Shown here: positions 19,727-30,039 of the stretch, piece after piece
How the letters are laid out: each line of letters opens with the position of its first letter
How positions within the stretch are numbered: position 1 is the first letter of the stretch
DNA from: Cryobacterium soli
Lineage (GTDB): Bacteria > Actinomycetota > Actinomycetes > Actinomycetales > Microbacteriaceae
Reading direction: 5' to 3'
DNA length: 64,000 nt
Assembly: GCF_003611035.1 (NCBI RefSeq)
Contig: NZ_CP030033.1
Coordinates: 3,596,001-3,660,000, forward strand
Notes under the pieces: model-generated
Told to the model about the DNA's origin: nothing
What the model saw: the letters and a program-made list of their open reading frames with translations, nothing else
The model's database searches: none
Program-made: the position numbers and the translations under genes

Positions 19727-20125
19727 ATGTATGCGCTGTTCTCGATTGTGATTCTGGTGCTCGTCGTTGCTGCCCTCGTGGACATCATCACGCGACAGGA
19801 CGGCCAGGTGAAGCATCTGCCCAAGGTGGTCTGGGTTCTCCTGGTGATCTTCCTCCCGATGATCGGCAGCCTGCTCTGGTTTGTGATCGGACACGACTAC
19901 GACACCCCGGTGGTGCGTCCGCAGTTGGGTGCGCCCCGGCGTCGCGCGGGTTCCGCCTCGAGCGCGGAGGCGACCCCCACGGCCCAGGCGGAACGGCGGA
20001 TCAGCAGCACCGAGGAACAACTCGCTTCGCTGGACCGCGAGATCGCGTTCCACGCAGAGCAGGCGCGCATCCGCCGCATCGAAGCCGAACTGGCCGAACG
20101 CCGTCGGCTGGCCGAAGGACCCTGA
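19727..20125 (+). CDS. PLDc_N-domain small membrane protein
   Basis: A 132-residue protein with two N-terminal membrane helices (about residues 2-20 and 35-55) containing the PLDc_N pattern LPKVVWVLLVIFLPMIGSLLWFVIG, then a basic linker and a C-terminal coiled coil (about 90-130, EEQLASLDREIAFHAEQ). PLDc_N proteins anchor or sit beside cardiolipin synthases, but none is adjacent. Start ATG 19727 has a TAAGCT -10 box at 19714-19719, seven bases upstream, with no Shine-Dalgarno, suggesting leaderless translation. Confidence 0.8.
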   Translation: MYALFSIVILVLVVAALVDIITRQDGQVKHLPKVVWVLLVIFLPMIGSLLWFVIGHDYDTPVVRPQLGAPRRRAGSASSAEATPTAQAERRISSTEEQLASLDREIAFHAEQARIRRIEAELAERRRLAEGP

Positions 20126-20172
20126 CGACGATCGACGTGCGGGGGCCGCGGTGACGGGCTAGGCTCGTGTTT

Positions 20173-20796
20173 GTGGTTATAGACAACAAAATGCCCCCGG
20201 CCGTGGTCCGCTCCGAGTACGACAAGATGATCGCGGGGGAGTGGTACCGCTACCGGTCCGGGCCCGAACTTGCCGAGTTGACGACCAGCACGCAGCGCAC
20301 CTGCCGGCAGATCACTGCCCTCTACGACGACGACCAGGCCGCGGCGCACGCCTTGTTCGTGGGGATGCTGGCCAGTGTCGGCGAGGGCGCCGACTTCAGG
20401 CCTCCGCTCTACCTCGACTACGGCTCCCGGCTGCGGGTGGGCGCCAACACGTTCATCAACGCTGACTTCCTGGCACTCGGCGGCGGCGAGATCACCATCG
20501 GCGCCAACGTGCTGGTGGGCCCCAGTGCCCGCTTCTACACGCCCAGCCATGCCGTCGACGTCGTCGAGCGCCGGGCCGGATATGAGCGGGTTTCCCCGAT
20601 CGTGATCGAAGATGACGTGTGGCTCGGCGGTAATGTCGTGGTCTGCCCGGGCGTCACCATCGGGGCCGGGAGCATCATCGGTGCGGGCTCCGTGGTCACG
20701 CGGGACGTTCCGCCAGGAGTCATCGCCGTGGGCAACCCGGCGCGGGTCGTGCGGGCTATCGGCCCTGACGACCGGGTCGGGCTGGACGCGGCCTGA
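20173..20796 (+). CDS. Maltose/nodulation-type O-acetyltransferase (LbH hexapeptide)
   Basis: About 207 residues. An N-terminal Mac domain (EYDKMIAGEWYRYRSGPEL) precedes left-handed beta-helix hexapeptide repeats (FINADFLALGGGEITIGANVLVG, PIVIEDDVWLGGNVVVCPGVTIGAGSIIGAGSVVT split over several turns), ending NPARVVR. It transfers acetyl groups from acetyl-CoA to a sugar hydroxyl. GTG 20173 is preferred because TAGGCT (20160-20165) lies seven bases upstream as a leaderless -10; GTG 20167 and ATG 20191 are alternatives. The acceptor sugar is unknown. Confidence 0.88.
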   Translation: MVIDNKMPPAVVRSEYDKMIAGEWYRYRSGPELAELTTSTQRTCRQITALYDDDQAAAHALFVGMLASVGEGADFRPPLYLDYGSRLRVGANTFINADFLALGGGEITIGANVLVGPSARFYTPSHAVDVVERRAGYERVSPIVIEDDVWLGGNVVVCPGVTIGAGSIIGAGSVVTRDVPPGVIAVGNPARVVRAIGPDDRVGLDAA

Positions 20797-20805
20797 TTCG
20801 TCGGC

Positions 20806-21048
20806 TCAGAGCAGGCCGAGGATCTCCCGGCGTTTGGCGTCATACTCGGCCTCGGTGACGAGCCCCTGGGCACGCAGCTGATCGAGCTGCGCCAGCCGGG
20901 CCGCGGGGTCCGTCGGGTTGCCGGAGCTTGCCGGGCGTCGCCGCGCAAGATACACGACCGTGAGCACCACGGCCAGCGCGATCAGGAGCATCGCGGCGAG
21001 GACGCCCGCGATGATGAGAAAGTGCCAGCCGGTCAGATTGCTGATCAT
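20806..21048 (-). CDS. SHOCT-domain small membrane protein
   Basis: An 80-residue protein. One membrane helix (about 8-35) is followed by a C-terminal SHOCT motif, RLAQLDQLRAQGLVTEAEY with the ending FxxKRxEIL-like DAKRREILGLL. SHOCT motifs are short oligomerisation elements. Start ATG 21048 is preceded by AGGGGGA. It converges with the acetyltransferase gene and is divergent from the SDR gene. Function unknown. Confidence 0.8.
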   Translation of the reverse strand: MISNLTGWHFLIIAGVLAAMLLIALAVVLTVVYLARRRPASSGNPTDPAARLAQLDQLRAQGLVTEAEYDAKRREILGLL

Positions 21049-21125
21049 ATGAATCCCCCTGTGCCGGCGCGTTCGGCCGGACGCCGAGAGTCTATCCAGG
21101 CGGCGAGCGAGCGTACGCTGGAAGG

Positions 21126-22100
21126 ATGACAACAACATCCCAGCACGCGCTCCCCTCCGGGTTCGGAGCGCGCACCACCGCCACCGAGGTGCTCGCCGGC
21201 ATCGACGTGAACGGCCGCACGGCCATCGTCACCGGCGGCTACTCCGGCTTGGGCATCGAGACCGTTGCGGCGCTCGCCGCCGCGGGCGCTCGGGTCCTGG
21301 TGCCGGCCCGCCGGCCCGAGGTTGCCCGCGCCGCGCTCGACGCCCGCGGGTTGTCCGATGTTGAGGTTGAGACTCTCGACCTCGCCGACCTTGGCAGCGT
21401 ACGCGCCTTCGCGGACCGCTTCCTGGCGTCCGGGCGCAGCCTCGACATCCTGATCAACAACGCCGCCATCATGGCCTCCCCTGAAGCCCGCGTCGGCGAC
21501 GGCTGGGAGTCCCAGTTCGCCACCAACCACCTGGGCCACTATGTGCTCACCAACCTGCTCTGGCCCGCTCTGGCAGCCGGCGGGGGAGCCCGCGTCGTGG
21601 CCCTGTCGTCGACAGGGCACAAGCTCAGCGGCATCCGTTTCGACGACCCGCAGTTCGAGACGGGCTACGACAAGTGGCTGGCGTACGGTCAGGCCAAGAC
21701 CGCCGACAGCCTGTTCGCGGTGCAGCTGGACGCCCTCGGCGCTGAGCAGGGCGTGCGCGCGTTCGCCGTGCACCCGGGTGGCATCATGACCGAACTGCAG
21801 CGACACCTGCCGCGCGAGGAGATGATCGCTTCCGGGTGGATGACCGAGGACGGCACCGTGAACTCCGTGTTCAAGACGCCGGAGCAGGGCGCCGCGACGG
21901 CGACCTGGGCGGCGACCTCCCCGATGCTCGACGGCCGGGGCGGCGTCTACTGCGAAGACTGCGACATCGCCGAGCCCACAGTGCCGGGCAGCGACACCGC
22001 GCGCATCCGGGGTGTGGACGCGCACGCGATCGACCCCACGGATGCCGCACGCCTCTGGGCGCTCTCGGCCGAGCTCACCGGCGTCAACGCGTTCGCCTAA
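21126..22100 (+). CDS. Short-chain dehydrogenase/reductase
   Basis: A 324-residue SDR. The nucleotide-binding TGGYSGLG motif is near residue 37, NNAAIMA follows, and the catalytic YxxxK is in YGQAKTADSLFA. The layout resembles retinol-dehydrogenase/protochlorophyllide-reductase-like SDRs (about 300-330 aa) rather than the shorter classical type. Substrate unknown. The ATG has both GGAAGG and a TACGCT -10 box exactly six bases upstream, so it could be leaderless. It stands alone between divergent and convergent neighbours. Confidence 0.9.
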   Translation: MTTTSQHALPSGFGARTTATEVLAGIDVNGRTAIVTGGYSGLGIETVAALAAAGARVLVPARRPEVARAALDARGLSDVEVETLDLADLGSVRAFADRFLASGRSLDILINNAAIMASPEARVGDGWESQFATNHLGHYVLTNLLWPALAAGGGARVVALSSTGHKLSGIRFDDPQFETGYDKWLAYGQAKTADSLFAVQLDALGAEQGVRAFAVHPGGIMTELQRHLPREEMIASGWMTEDGTVNSVFKTPEQGAATATWAATSPMLDGRGGVYCEDCDIAEPTVPGSDTARIRGVDAHAIDPTDAARLWALSAELTGVNAFA

Positions 22101-22153
22101 CCTGCCTCCGCCCATCTCCGCGGGCCGAGCAGTGGGCCCGGGCGGGCGGCGGG

Positions 22154-22708
22154 TTAGGCGGGGAGGGCGCTGAGGTAGTCGTCGACGTCGACCGGCTGGC
22201 GCACGGCGGGCTTGGTGGTCTCGGGGATCCCGCCCACGTAGAGCCAGCCGAGTAGCTCCTCGCCAGCGGCGAGACCGTGCACCTGGCGCACCGGTTCGGC
22301 GCGAGTGTGCCCGCCGGTGCGCCACATCACGCCCCAGCCCGCGTCCTCGAGCAGCAGGCCGAGGAAGTGGGCCACGCCGGCGGCGGCCGCGTCCTGCTCC
22401 CAGGCCGGGACCTTGTGGCTCGGCCCTCGGCTGGCCACCAGGGCCAGCAGCAACGAGGCGCGCAGGGGCTTGCCGGCCAGTTTGACGGCGGCCGGCCCCT
22501 CGAGGCCCGCGGCCGTCACGAACGCGTCGCCGAGGGCGGCCCGGGCATCGCCGCGCAGCTCGATGATCCGCCACGGTCGCAGCGCGCCATGGTCGGAGGC
22601 GCGCGCGGCCGCCTGGATCAGGGGGACCAGCTCGTCGCGGCCGGGCGCATCCGTGGTGACCACGGAATACGACCGGCGCGACGCGATCGCGTCAAGAACC
22701 GCCGACAA
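22154..22708 (-). CDS. Nitroreductase-family flavoprotein
   Basis: About 184 residues of the FMN-dependent nitroreductase fold: RRSYSVVTTDAP (N-terminal FMN-phosphate Arg), DHGALRPWRIIELRGDAR and the C-terminal GWLYVGGIPE region. It resembles the small YdjA-like branch. The likely start is TTG 22708, just five bases after the msrB stop; no good Shine-Dalgarno is seen, so translation may depend on msrB coupling. Reading frames open further upstream only overlap msrB in another frame. Reductase of a nitro or quinone substrate, not determined. Confidence 0.82.
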   Translation of the reverse strand: MSAVLDAIASRRSYSVVTTDAPGRDELVPLIQAAARASDHGALRPWRIIELRGDARAALGDAFVTAAGLEGPAAVKLAGKPLRASLLLALVASRGPSHKVPAWEQDAAAAGVAHFLGLLLEDAGWGVMWRTGGHTRAEPVRQVHGLAAGEELLGWLYVGGIPETTKPAVRQPVDVDDYLSALPA

Positions 22709-22713
22709 AACCG

Positions 22714-23115
22714 TTACTCGACGGGAGTGAAGTTGAGCGAGATCGAGTTCATGCAGTACCGGTCGCCGGTAGGCGTGCCGAAACCGTCGTCGAACACGTG
22801 ACCAAGGTGCGAACCACAGGCTGCGCAACGCACCTCGGTGCGAACCACGCCCAGCGAGCGGTCTTCGATGAGCTCGACGGCCTCGGGGCGCACCGACTCA
22901 TAGAAGCTCGGCCAGCCGCAACCGGAATCGAACTTGGTGCCGCTCTTGAACAGCTCGGCGTTGCAGGCGCCGCAGGTGTAGACGCCTGACCGTCCCTCGT
23001 CGAGGAGTTCGCCGGTCCAGGCACGCTCGGTCGCAGCGCCGCGCAACACGGCGTACTGCTCGGGGGAAAGCTCGGCCTTCCATTCGGCGTCAGACTTGGT
23101 GACCTCGTAGTCCAT
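22714..23115 (-). CDS. msrB: Peptide-methionine (R)-S-oxide reductase MsrB
   Basis: A 133-residue MsrB. Zinc cysteines 48, 51, 97 and 100 lie in YTCGACNAELF and VRCAACGSHLGH, and the catalytic Cys121 is in RYCMNSISLNF. FDSGCGWPSFY is the family signature. It repairs methionine-R-sulfoxide in proteins using thioredoxin. Start ATG 23115 (MDYEVTKSDAEWKAELSPEQ region) matches the family. The nitroreductase gene follows at once, so the pair is probably one oxidative-stress operon. Confidence 0.94.
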   Translation of the reverse strand: MDYEVTKSDAEWKAELSPEQYAVLRGAATERAWTGELLDEGRSGVYTCGACNAELFKSGTKFDSGCGWPSFYESVRPEAVELIEDRSLGVVRTEVRCAACGSHLGHVFDDGFGTPTGDRYCMNSISLNFTPVE

Positions 23116-23331
23116 GGTGCGTCCCTTCAATACTTCTGTGCGGCATTACTCGTGCGGGTGGCTCAGCGGGCGGATTGCTGCCTCCAGCCTAAACTCGGCC
23201 GGGGCCCCGGGCATTCCCGTGGCCAGGGGATTCCCAGCCGCACGGCCTGCCCGCCCGTGGCGGGCGGTGACGATCAGGACAGGCCGCGCCGGTCAGCGAA
23301 AACCCAGTCCCCGCCAAATAGGATGACGCGT

Positions 23332-23631
23332 ATGGCGACCAGCGAGCACGGCGAGAGCGATCGGGGCGCCGACGGCGTCACGGCGCTCGGCCCCCGCGAC
23401 ACCGCGGTGCTCGCTTTCGAACGGCGCTGGTGGTCCCACCCCGGCGCCAAGGAACAGGCGATCCGGGCCGAGTTCGGCCTCTCGGCTGCCCGCTACTATC
23501 AAGTGTTGGGTGCCCTGCTTGACTCCCCGCTTGCCCTCGCTCACGATCCCATGCTGGTCAAACGCCTGCAGCGGATGCGTGACGCGCGGTCCCAGGCCCG
23601 GTCGCGCCGGGCCATCCGCCCCATCGAGTAG
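23332..23631 (+). CDS. DUF3263 protein
   Basis: A 99-residue protein with the DUF3263 core: LAFERRWWSHPGAKEQAIR, FGLSAARYYQVLGALLD and a basic C-terminal helix. It looks like a helix-turn-helix-type small protein found only in actinobacteria, function unknown. TAGGAT at 23319-23324 lies seven bases before ATG 23332, suggesting a leaderless start; ATG 23323 is possible but falls inside that box. The following LytR_C gene starts 49 bases later, an arrangement known in relatives. Confidence 0.85.
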   Translation: MATSEHGESDRGADGVTALGPRDTAVLAFERRWWSHPGAKEQAIRAEFGLSAARYYQVLGALLDSPLALAHDPMLVKRLQRMRDARSQARSRRAIRPIE

Positions 23632-23680
23632 GACACTCCTACCGCGTGTTCAGCCAAACGAGGATCGAACCAGACTCACG

Positions 23681-24253
23681 ATGCCCACTTCGTACCCGAA
23701 AGACCGCTTCGACGACCTTCCGCACAAGCTCGACCGCGTGGGGGCGCACCGAGCCCCCGGTCGGAAGGGCCGCCGGTGGGTGGCCTTCTGGTGGGCGCTG
23801 GCGGCGACGGCCCTGCTCATCGGCGTGGGGGCGATCGGACTGACTGTGCTCAACAACCGGCTTAATTTCACGATCCCCGGCATCACCGCCGAGACCGGTA
23901 CGGAGACGGCGACCGAGGCACCCGCCGCCGAGGTCGTGCCCACGGCCGAGCCCACCACCGACCCCAGTGCGAGTGTCACAGTGCTCAACGGCACCGCCAC
24001 CAGCGGTGTCGCCCGCTCGGTGGGCGAACTGCTGACGGGCAGCGGCTGGAGCGTCGGCACCATGAGCGACGCGGACACCGAAGACGTCGCCACGACGACC
24101 GTGTACTACGCGGATCCCGCCCTGGAGGGCGCTGCGCGCGGGGTTGCGGCGCTGCTGCCCAATTCGACAATCCTGCTCTCCAGCGACTTCGCGGGCTCGG
24201 ATGCCACGCTGACCGTTGTGGTCGGAGCCGACTACGCGATGCCGGCCGGTTGA
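23681..24253 (+). CDS. Membrane protein with LytR C-terminal domain
   Basis: A 190-residue protein: cytoplasmic N-terminus rich in basic residues, one membrane helix (about 34-57), an acidic Thr/Glu/Pro-rich linker (about 66-97) and a LytR_C domain (about 98-190, VTVLNGTATSGVARSVGELL). LytR_C domains accompany cell-wall-assembly proteins; this one lacks the LCP ligase domain. It is downstream of the DUF3263 gene. Probably envelope associated, exact role unknown. Confidence 0.82.
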   Translation: MPTSYPKDRFDDLPHKLDRVGAHRAPGRKGRRWVAFWWALAATALLIGVGAIGLTVLNNRLNFTIPGITAETGTETATEAPAAEVVPTAEPTTDPSASVTVLNGTATSGVARSVGELLTGSGWSVGTMSDADTEDVATTTVYYADPALEGAARGVAALLPNSTILLSSDFAGSDATLTVVVGADYAMPAG

Positions 24254-24352
24254 CCGCCGGATTCCTACCGGCCTGAGGGCCGCCAGTCAACCCCCTGTCG
24301 ATCCCCGCTTTCGTTACTACTATCTGCAGTGGTCGCTCATTTTATGCGAGTT

Positions 24353-24373
24353 GCGTTCTCAACCTGAGAGCGC
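24353..24373 (+). promoter_or_regulatory. Hairpin in the long leader of the cold shock gene
   Basis: GCGTTCTC and GAGAGCGC pair (one G-T wobble) around AACCT and are followed by TCTTTCG. The interval 24254-24466 (213 bases) has no gene. The hairpin could end the LytR_C transcript or be part of a structured cold-shock 5' leader. Confidence 0.4.
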
Positions 24374-24466
24374 TCTTTCGCGGACGGTGGACGCAGCTAC
24401 TGCGCCAGGCCCGGTAACACCAGCGGGTGAAAGCCGAAAGATAACACTGCACTAGGGGAGTTTCAC

Positions 24467-24670
24467 ATGGCGAACGGAACCGTCAAATGGTTCAACGCTG
24501 AAAAGGGTTTCGGCTTCATCACGGTCGATGGAGGTGGGCAGGACGTCTTCGTCCACTATTCCGCTATTGACATGCACGGATACAAGGTTCTCGAAGAAGG
24601 CCAGCACGTCGTCTTTGAACTCGGTACCGGAGCCAAAGGTCCGCAGGCAGAGTCGGTTCGTCCGGCGTAG
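24467..24670 (+). CDS. cspA: Cold shock protein (CspA family)
   Basis: A 67-residue single cold-shock domain with both RNA-binding motifs: RNP1 KGFGFITV and RNP2 DVFVHYSAI. It binds single-stranded RNA/DNA as a chaperone and transcription antiterminator. Start ATG 24467 is preceded by AGGGGAG. A leader of up to about 200 bases lacks other genes, in keeping with regulation at the mRNA level. Length is standard for the family. Confidence 0.95.
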   Translation: MANGTVKWFNAEKGFGFITVDGGGQDVFVHYSAIDMHGYKVLEEGQHVVFELGTGAKGPQAESVRPA

Positions 24671-24814
24671 CCCACGCGTAGAACAGCCGGTCCCAACGGG
24701 CCGGCAGCACACAACTGAACAGGCACCGACGATGTATCGGTTCCCGTGACGGTCAGCACGCCACCCATCTTGTCCCGCTCGGCAGACATACCTCGCGGAG
24801 CTAAGGTGTGTGGC

Positions 24815-25861
24815 GTGACTGCGTTACGGATGACCACGCCCGCTCGAGGCCCCCGCTTCCGCCGCGCCGGCATCCGCGCCTGGGCCGCCATCGTGCTGAT
24901 CGGCGCCGTGGGTGCCCTGACGGGCTGTGTCACCGGGCCGCCCACCGCCCCGAGTCCCTCTGCGGAGACGCCCGCCGTGGCCCCGTTGCGCGGCACCCCG
25001 ATCGACCCGGCGGAAGCGGAGCATCCGTCTCTGGCCGTGAAGATCGACAACCTCGCCGCCGCCCGGCCGCAGATCGGCCTCGAGCGGGCTGATCTGGTCT
25101 TCGAGGAGCTGGTCGAGGGCGGGCTCACCCGGTATGCCGCCCTGTGGCACTCCGATGTGCCCGACGACGTGGGACCGGTGCGCTCGATCCGGCCCATGGA
25201 CCCGGACCTGCTGAGCCCGTTCGGCGGAATCGTGGCCTACTCCGGCGGGCAGCCGCAGTTCGTCGAGGCCATGCAGAACACCCCGGTGCTCAACGTGATC
25301 TTCGACCGGGATGACAGCGGAGCATTCCGGCGCGTGGACGACCGGGAATCGCCGCATGACGTCGTGCTCAGCGCGGCCGATCTCGTCGACCGGCATCCAG
25401 ACCTCGCCGCGCCCGAACGGCAGTTCGACTACGCCGACAGCGCGGCCGCCGCCGGGGCGGCCACGGCAGGCGAAGCCGCCGGCACCATCGTCACCCGGTT
25501 CTCCGATTCCAGCGAGCGCTCCTGGACCTGGGACCCCGCCGGCGCCGCGTACCTGCGCAGTCAGGACGGCGCGCCCGATTTGGACGCCGACGACACCCGG
25601 CTGTCCGCCACCAACGTGGTGGTGCTCAGCGTCAGCGTCGACCGCAGCACCGACGTGCCCCGTACCCTCCTGGAGGGCACGGGCCAGGCCTGGGTGTCGG
25701 CCAACGGGTCGACCCTGCCCGCAACCTGGACCAAGGAGGCTCCGGCGGCCCCGATCCGGTTGACGGATGCCGACGGCGCGGCCATCGACCTCGCACCGGG
25801 CAATACCTGGATCGAACTGGTGCCCACCGACGGTGGCGGTGCCGTCGAGATCCAGCCGTAA
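24815..25861 (+). CDS. DUF3048 lipoprotein
   Basis: About 348 residues from GTG 24815, chosen because TAAGGT (24802-24807) lies seven bases upstream; ATG 24830 is an alternative. The N-terminus is a lipoprotein signal with lipobox LTGC. The mature part matches DUF3048 (YerB-like): PLRGTPID, VKIDNLAAARPQIGLERADLVFEELVEGG, RYAALWHSD and GPVRSIRPMD. DUF3048 proteins are exported and of unknown function. It precedes the groEL control region. Confidence 0.85.
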   Translation: MTALRMTTPARGPRFRRAGIRAWAAIVLIGAVGALTGCVTGPPTAPSPSAETPAVAPLRGTPIDPAEAEHPSLAVKIDNLAAARPQIGLERADLVFEELVEGGLTRYAALWHSDVPDDVGPVRSIRPMDPDLLSPFGGIVAYSGGQPQFVEAMQNTPVLNVIFDRDDSGAFRRVDDRESPHDVVLSAADLVDRHPDLAAPERQFDYADSAAAAGAATAGEAAGTIVTRFSDSSERSWTWDPAGAAYLRSQDGAPDLDADDTRLSATNVVVLSVSVDRSTDVPRTLLEGTGQAWVSANGSTLPATWTKEAPAAPIRLTDADGAAIDLAPGNTWIELVPTDGGGAVEIQP

Positions 25862-27631
<1,770 letters not shown>

Positions 27632-27675
27632 GTCCCGCCAGCAGTACCGCACGACCGGTAGTACCGCACGACCAC

Positions 27676-27709
27676 AGGCTGGGCGTCTCCCTCGGGAGGC
27701 GCCCAGCCT
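27676..27709. terminator. Terminator between groEL and the WXG100 gene
   Basis: A 10-bp stem (AGGCTGGGCG with its complement CGCCCAGCCT) plus an inner TCTCCC/GGGAGG-like pairing, then TTCG. It lies between the convergent genes. Confidence 0.8.
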
Positions 27710-27744
27710 TCGTCGTACCGCCGCCCGCCGCCGCCAGGCCCGCC

Positions 27745-28035
27745 CTAGCGCGCGAACAGCCGGGCGTTGGCCTGCTCCACCTCCGCATATTGCTGACCGG
27801 CCTGGCCGAGCGCCTGGTTGAGTGCATCCGCGCTCTGCTCCACGTGCTGTTGGGTCGTGCGCCAGGCCGACACCGCCCCTTGGAACTGGGCGGCGGCCTG
27901 CCCTGACCAGGAGCCCTCCAGCCCGGTGAGCTGCCCGAGGAGGGCGGCCACTTCGGCCTGGATACGCCCCATGGCGGCGCGCGCCGCGCCGGTAGTGCTG
28001 ATCAGGGCCTCGCTGTCGACCTGGAACTGGGTCAT
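27745..28035 (-). CDS. WXG100-family (ESAT-6-like) protein
   Basis: A 96-residue all-helical protein with the central WxG turn (GSWSGQAAAQF, about residues 42-52) between two amphipathic helices. WXG100 proteins are dimeric substrates of type VII (ESX) secretion. No FtsK-like ATPase or other secretion gene is in this window, so its exporter must lie elsewhere. Start ATG 28035 (MTQFQVDSEAL). It converges with groEL. Confidence 0.88.
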   Translation of the reverse strand: MTQFQVDSEALISTTGAARAAMGRIQAEVAALLGQLTGLEGSWSGQAAAQFQGAVSAWRTTQQHVEQSADALNQALGQAGQQYAEVEQANARLFAR

Positions 28036-28199
28036 GGTTCTCTCCGCTCGCTCGCCTGGACGACCGGTCGGCCGCCTACGGTTGACGGTACGACCCTCAG
28101 CCGGCCCGCCGCAGTGCGTCCCTGCGCTCTGGGGAAAACCGCGGCACGACGGCGCTGGGGAGGACCGGGCAGGCCCGCCCCTGCACGCGGCCGGAGCGG

Positions 28200-30011
28200 T
28201 CAGGCCTGGGGAGCCGGCAACGCCTGCGGGGCGGCGGGGGACTCCGCCAGCGGGAACCAGACCCGGAAGGTGGCACCGCCGCCCGGCGTTTCGACGACCT
28301 CGATGGAGCCGTTGTGGCTGGCCACGATGGACGCCACGATCGCAAGGCCCAGTCCGCTGCCGCCGGTCTCCCGGGCACGGGACGTGTCGGCCCGCCAGAA
28401 CCGCTGGAAGATCTTGTCGCGAATCTGCGGGGGGATGCCCTCACCGTGGTCGATGACCGAGACGGATGCGCGCTGGTTGCGCCGGTCCACGGCCACCTCG
28501 AGCTCCACGGGACTGTCGGCCGGGCTGAAGCGCAGGGCGTTGCCCATCAGGTTGGTGATCACCTGGCGCACCTTGTTCTCCTCGGCCATGATCACGGCGT
28601 CGAGGGCCGGCGGAGCCTCGACGGTCTCCATGGTCTCGGCGACCGGAGCAGACGCATCCGTGCGCTTGGGCCGGCGAGTGCGGAGACGGGCAAGAGTGGC
28701 ACCGGCGAAGGAGATCGTGCCGGTTGTCGAGCCGGACTGTTCGGGCTTGGCCGCGGCGGGTTTGGGGGTGGCCTTGGCCATGCCGGCCTTGCCTGCGGCG
28801 GCCTTGCCCACGGCGGCCGCGGTGGCCGGAACGGCGGCCGGCTCGACCGGGCGCGGCGCGGCGTCGGCCACCTCGCCCGTGGAGTGGGCCAGGTCGATCG
28901 GCGGTGCCACGATGTCGTCGTTGTACTCGGCAGGACGACTGGTGCGCACGGTGACGCTGCGGCCGGGAGACGAGGCCATGGCATCGAGCGCGGCGTCCTG
29001 AGCGAGCGGGAGCAGGTCGACCCGGGTGAGGGCGAGCGGTTTGGTCTCGTCGAGGCGGGCCAACTCGAGGAGATCCTCGACGAGGCCGCCCATCCGGATG
29101 GCTTCCTTCTCGATGCGCTCCATCGCCTGGGCGACGTCCTCGGGGGTCTGCAGCGCGCCCATCCGGTAGAGCTCGGCGTACCCGCGCACGGAGACCAGCG
29201 GGGTGCGCAGCTCATGGCTGGCGTCACCGACAAATCGGCGCATCTGGTCGATCGTGCGGGCGCGGTCCTTGAAGGCCCGGTCGATGCGGCTGAGCATGGT
29301 GTTGAGCGAGCGGTTCAGCCGACCCACCTCGGTGTTGGGAGTGGCTCCGCCCAGGCGTTGGCTGAAGTCGCCGTCGGCGATGGCCGCGGCGGTGCGCTCG
29401 GCCTCACGGAGAGGCGCGAAGGTCGTGGTGACGAGCAGACGGGTGAGCATGGCGCCCACCACGACCACGCCGACGCCGAAGCCCAGGAAGATGCTCAGAT
29501 AGGTGTTGACGGTGTTCTGAGCCGACTGCAGCGACAGTGCGAGGAGGACGGTGCCGTAGGTCCCGCTGGAGTTGATGACGAAAGGCACGGCCACGGCGTG
29601 GAACTCCGTGTCGCCCTCGGCGTCGTGGAGTTTCTGGATCGACCCGTCCAGCTCATTGGAACTCTGCAGGTCAAGGGGGATCGTCACGACGGGCAGGCTG
29701 GCAACCGGCCGGTCTTGCCACGTACGGGCTTTGAGGTCGCCGTTCTGATCGAACACGGCCACGAAATAGTCGGAGTCCACGACGCCGTTGGCGCTGCTGG
29801 CGACGAACGGAGAGTCGAGATAATTGGAGGAGAGTCCCTGCGCGGACGCCTGTAGCCGGGCATCCACTTGCTGCACCATGTAATTCTGCAGGATCACCAT
29901 GGTGCCCACCCCGGAAACGAGCAGGCCCAGCGTGAGCATCAACACCGTCACACCGGTGATCTTGGAGCGGAGCGAAACCCGGCTCCACGGGTCCATCAAT
30001 GGCACACGCAT
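28200..30011 (-). CDS. Sensor histidine kinase with long Ala/Pro-rich insertion
   Basis: A 603-residue kinase. Helices at about 17-42 and 172-197 flank an extracytoplasmic sensor domain. HAMP follows (about 198-250), then DHp with phospho-acceptor His266 in GDASHELRTPL. The N-box EENKVRQVITNLMGNALRFS is reached only near residue 478. Between them, about residues 360-470 are a low-complexity Ala/Pro/Lys-rich stretch that normal kinases lack. G1 DHGEGIPP and G2 GGSGLGLAIV are intact. It resembles TcrY/TrcS/MprB-type kinases and is transcribed after its response regulator. Confidence 0.9.
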   Translation of the reverse strand: MRVPLMDPWSRVSLRSKITGVTVLMLTLGLLVSGVGTMVILQNYMVQQVDARLQASAQGLSSNYLDSPFVASSANGVVDSDYFVAVFDQNGDLKARTWQDRPVASLPVVTIPLDLQSSNELDGSIQKLHDAEGDTEFHAVAVPFVINSSGTYGTVLLALSLQSAQNTVNTYLSIFLGFGVGVVVVGAMLTRLLVTTTFAPLREAERTAAAIADGDFSQRLGGATPNTEVGRLNRSLNTMLSRIDRAFKDRARTIDQMRRFVGDASHELRTPLVSVRGYAELYRMGALQTPEDVAQAMERIEKEAIRMGGLVEDLLELARLDETKPLALTRVDLLPLAQDAALDAMASSPGRSVTVRTSRPAEYNDDIVAPPIDLAHSTGEVADAAPRPVEPAAVPATAAAVGKAAAGKAGMAKATPKPAAAKPEQSGSTTGTISFAGATLARLRTRRPKRTDASAPVAETMETVEAPPALDAVIMAEENKVRQVITNLMGNALRFSPADSPVELEVAVDRRNQRASVSVIDHGEGIPPQIRDKIFQRFWRADTSRARETGGSGLGLAIVASIVASHNGSIEVVETPGGGATFRVWFPLAESPAAPQALPAPQA

Positions 30012-30039
30012 GGGTCCAGTCTAGGAAGGGAAACTGGGT

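Noticed and set aside
27632..27744. A groES gene next to groEL
   Set aside because: The interval holds only a terminator and short direct repeats.
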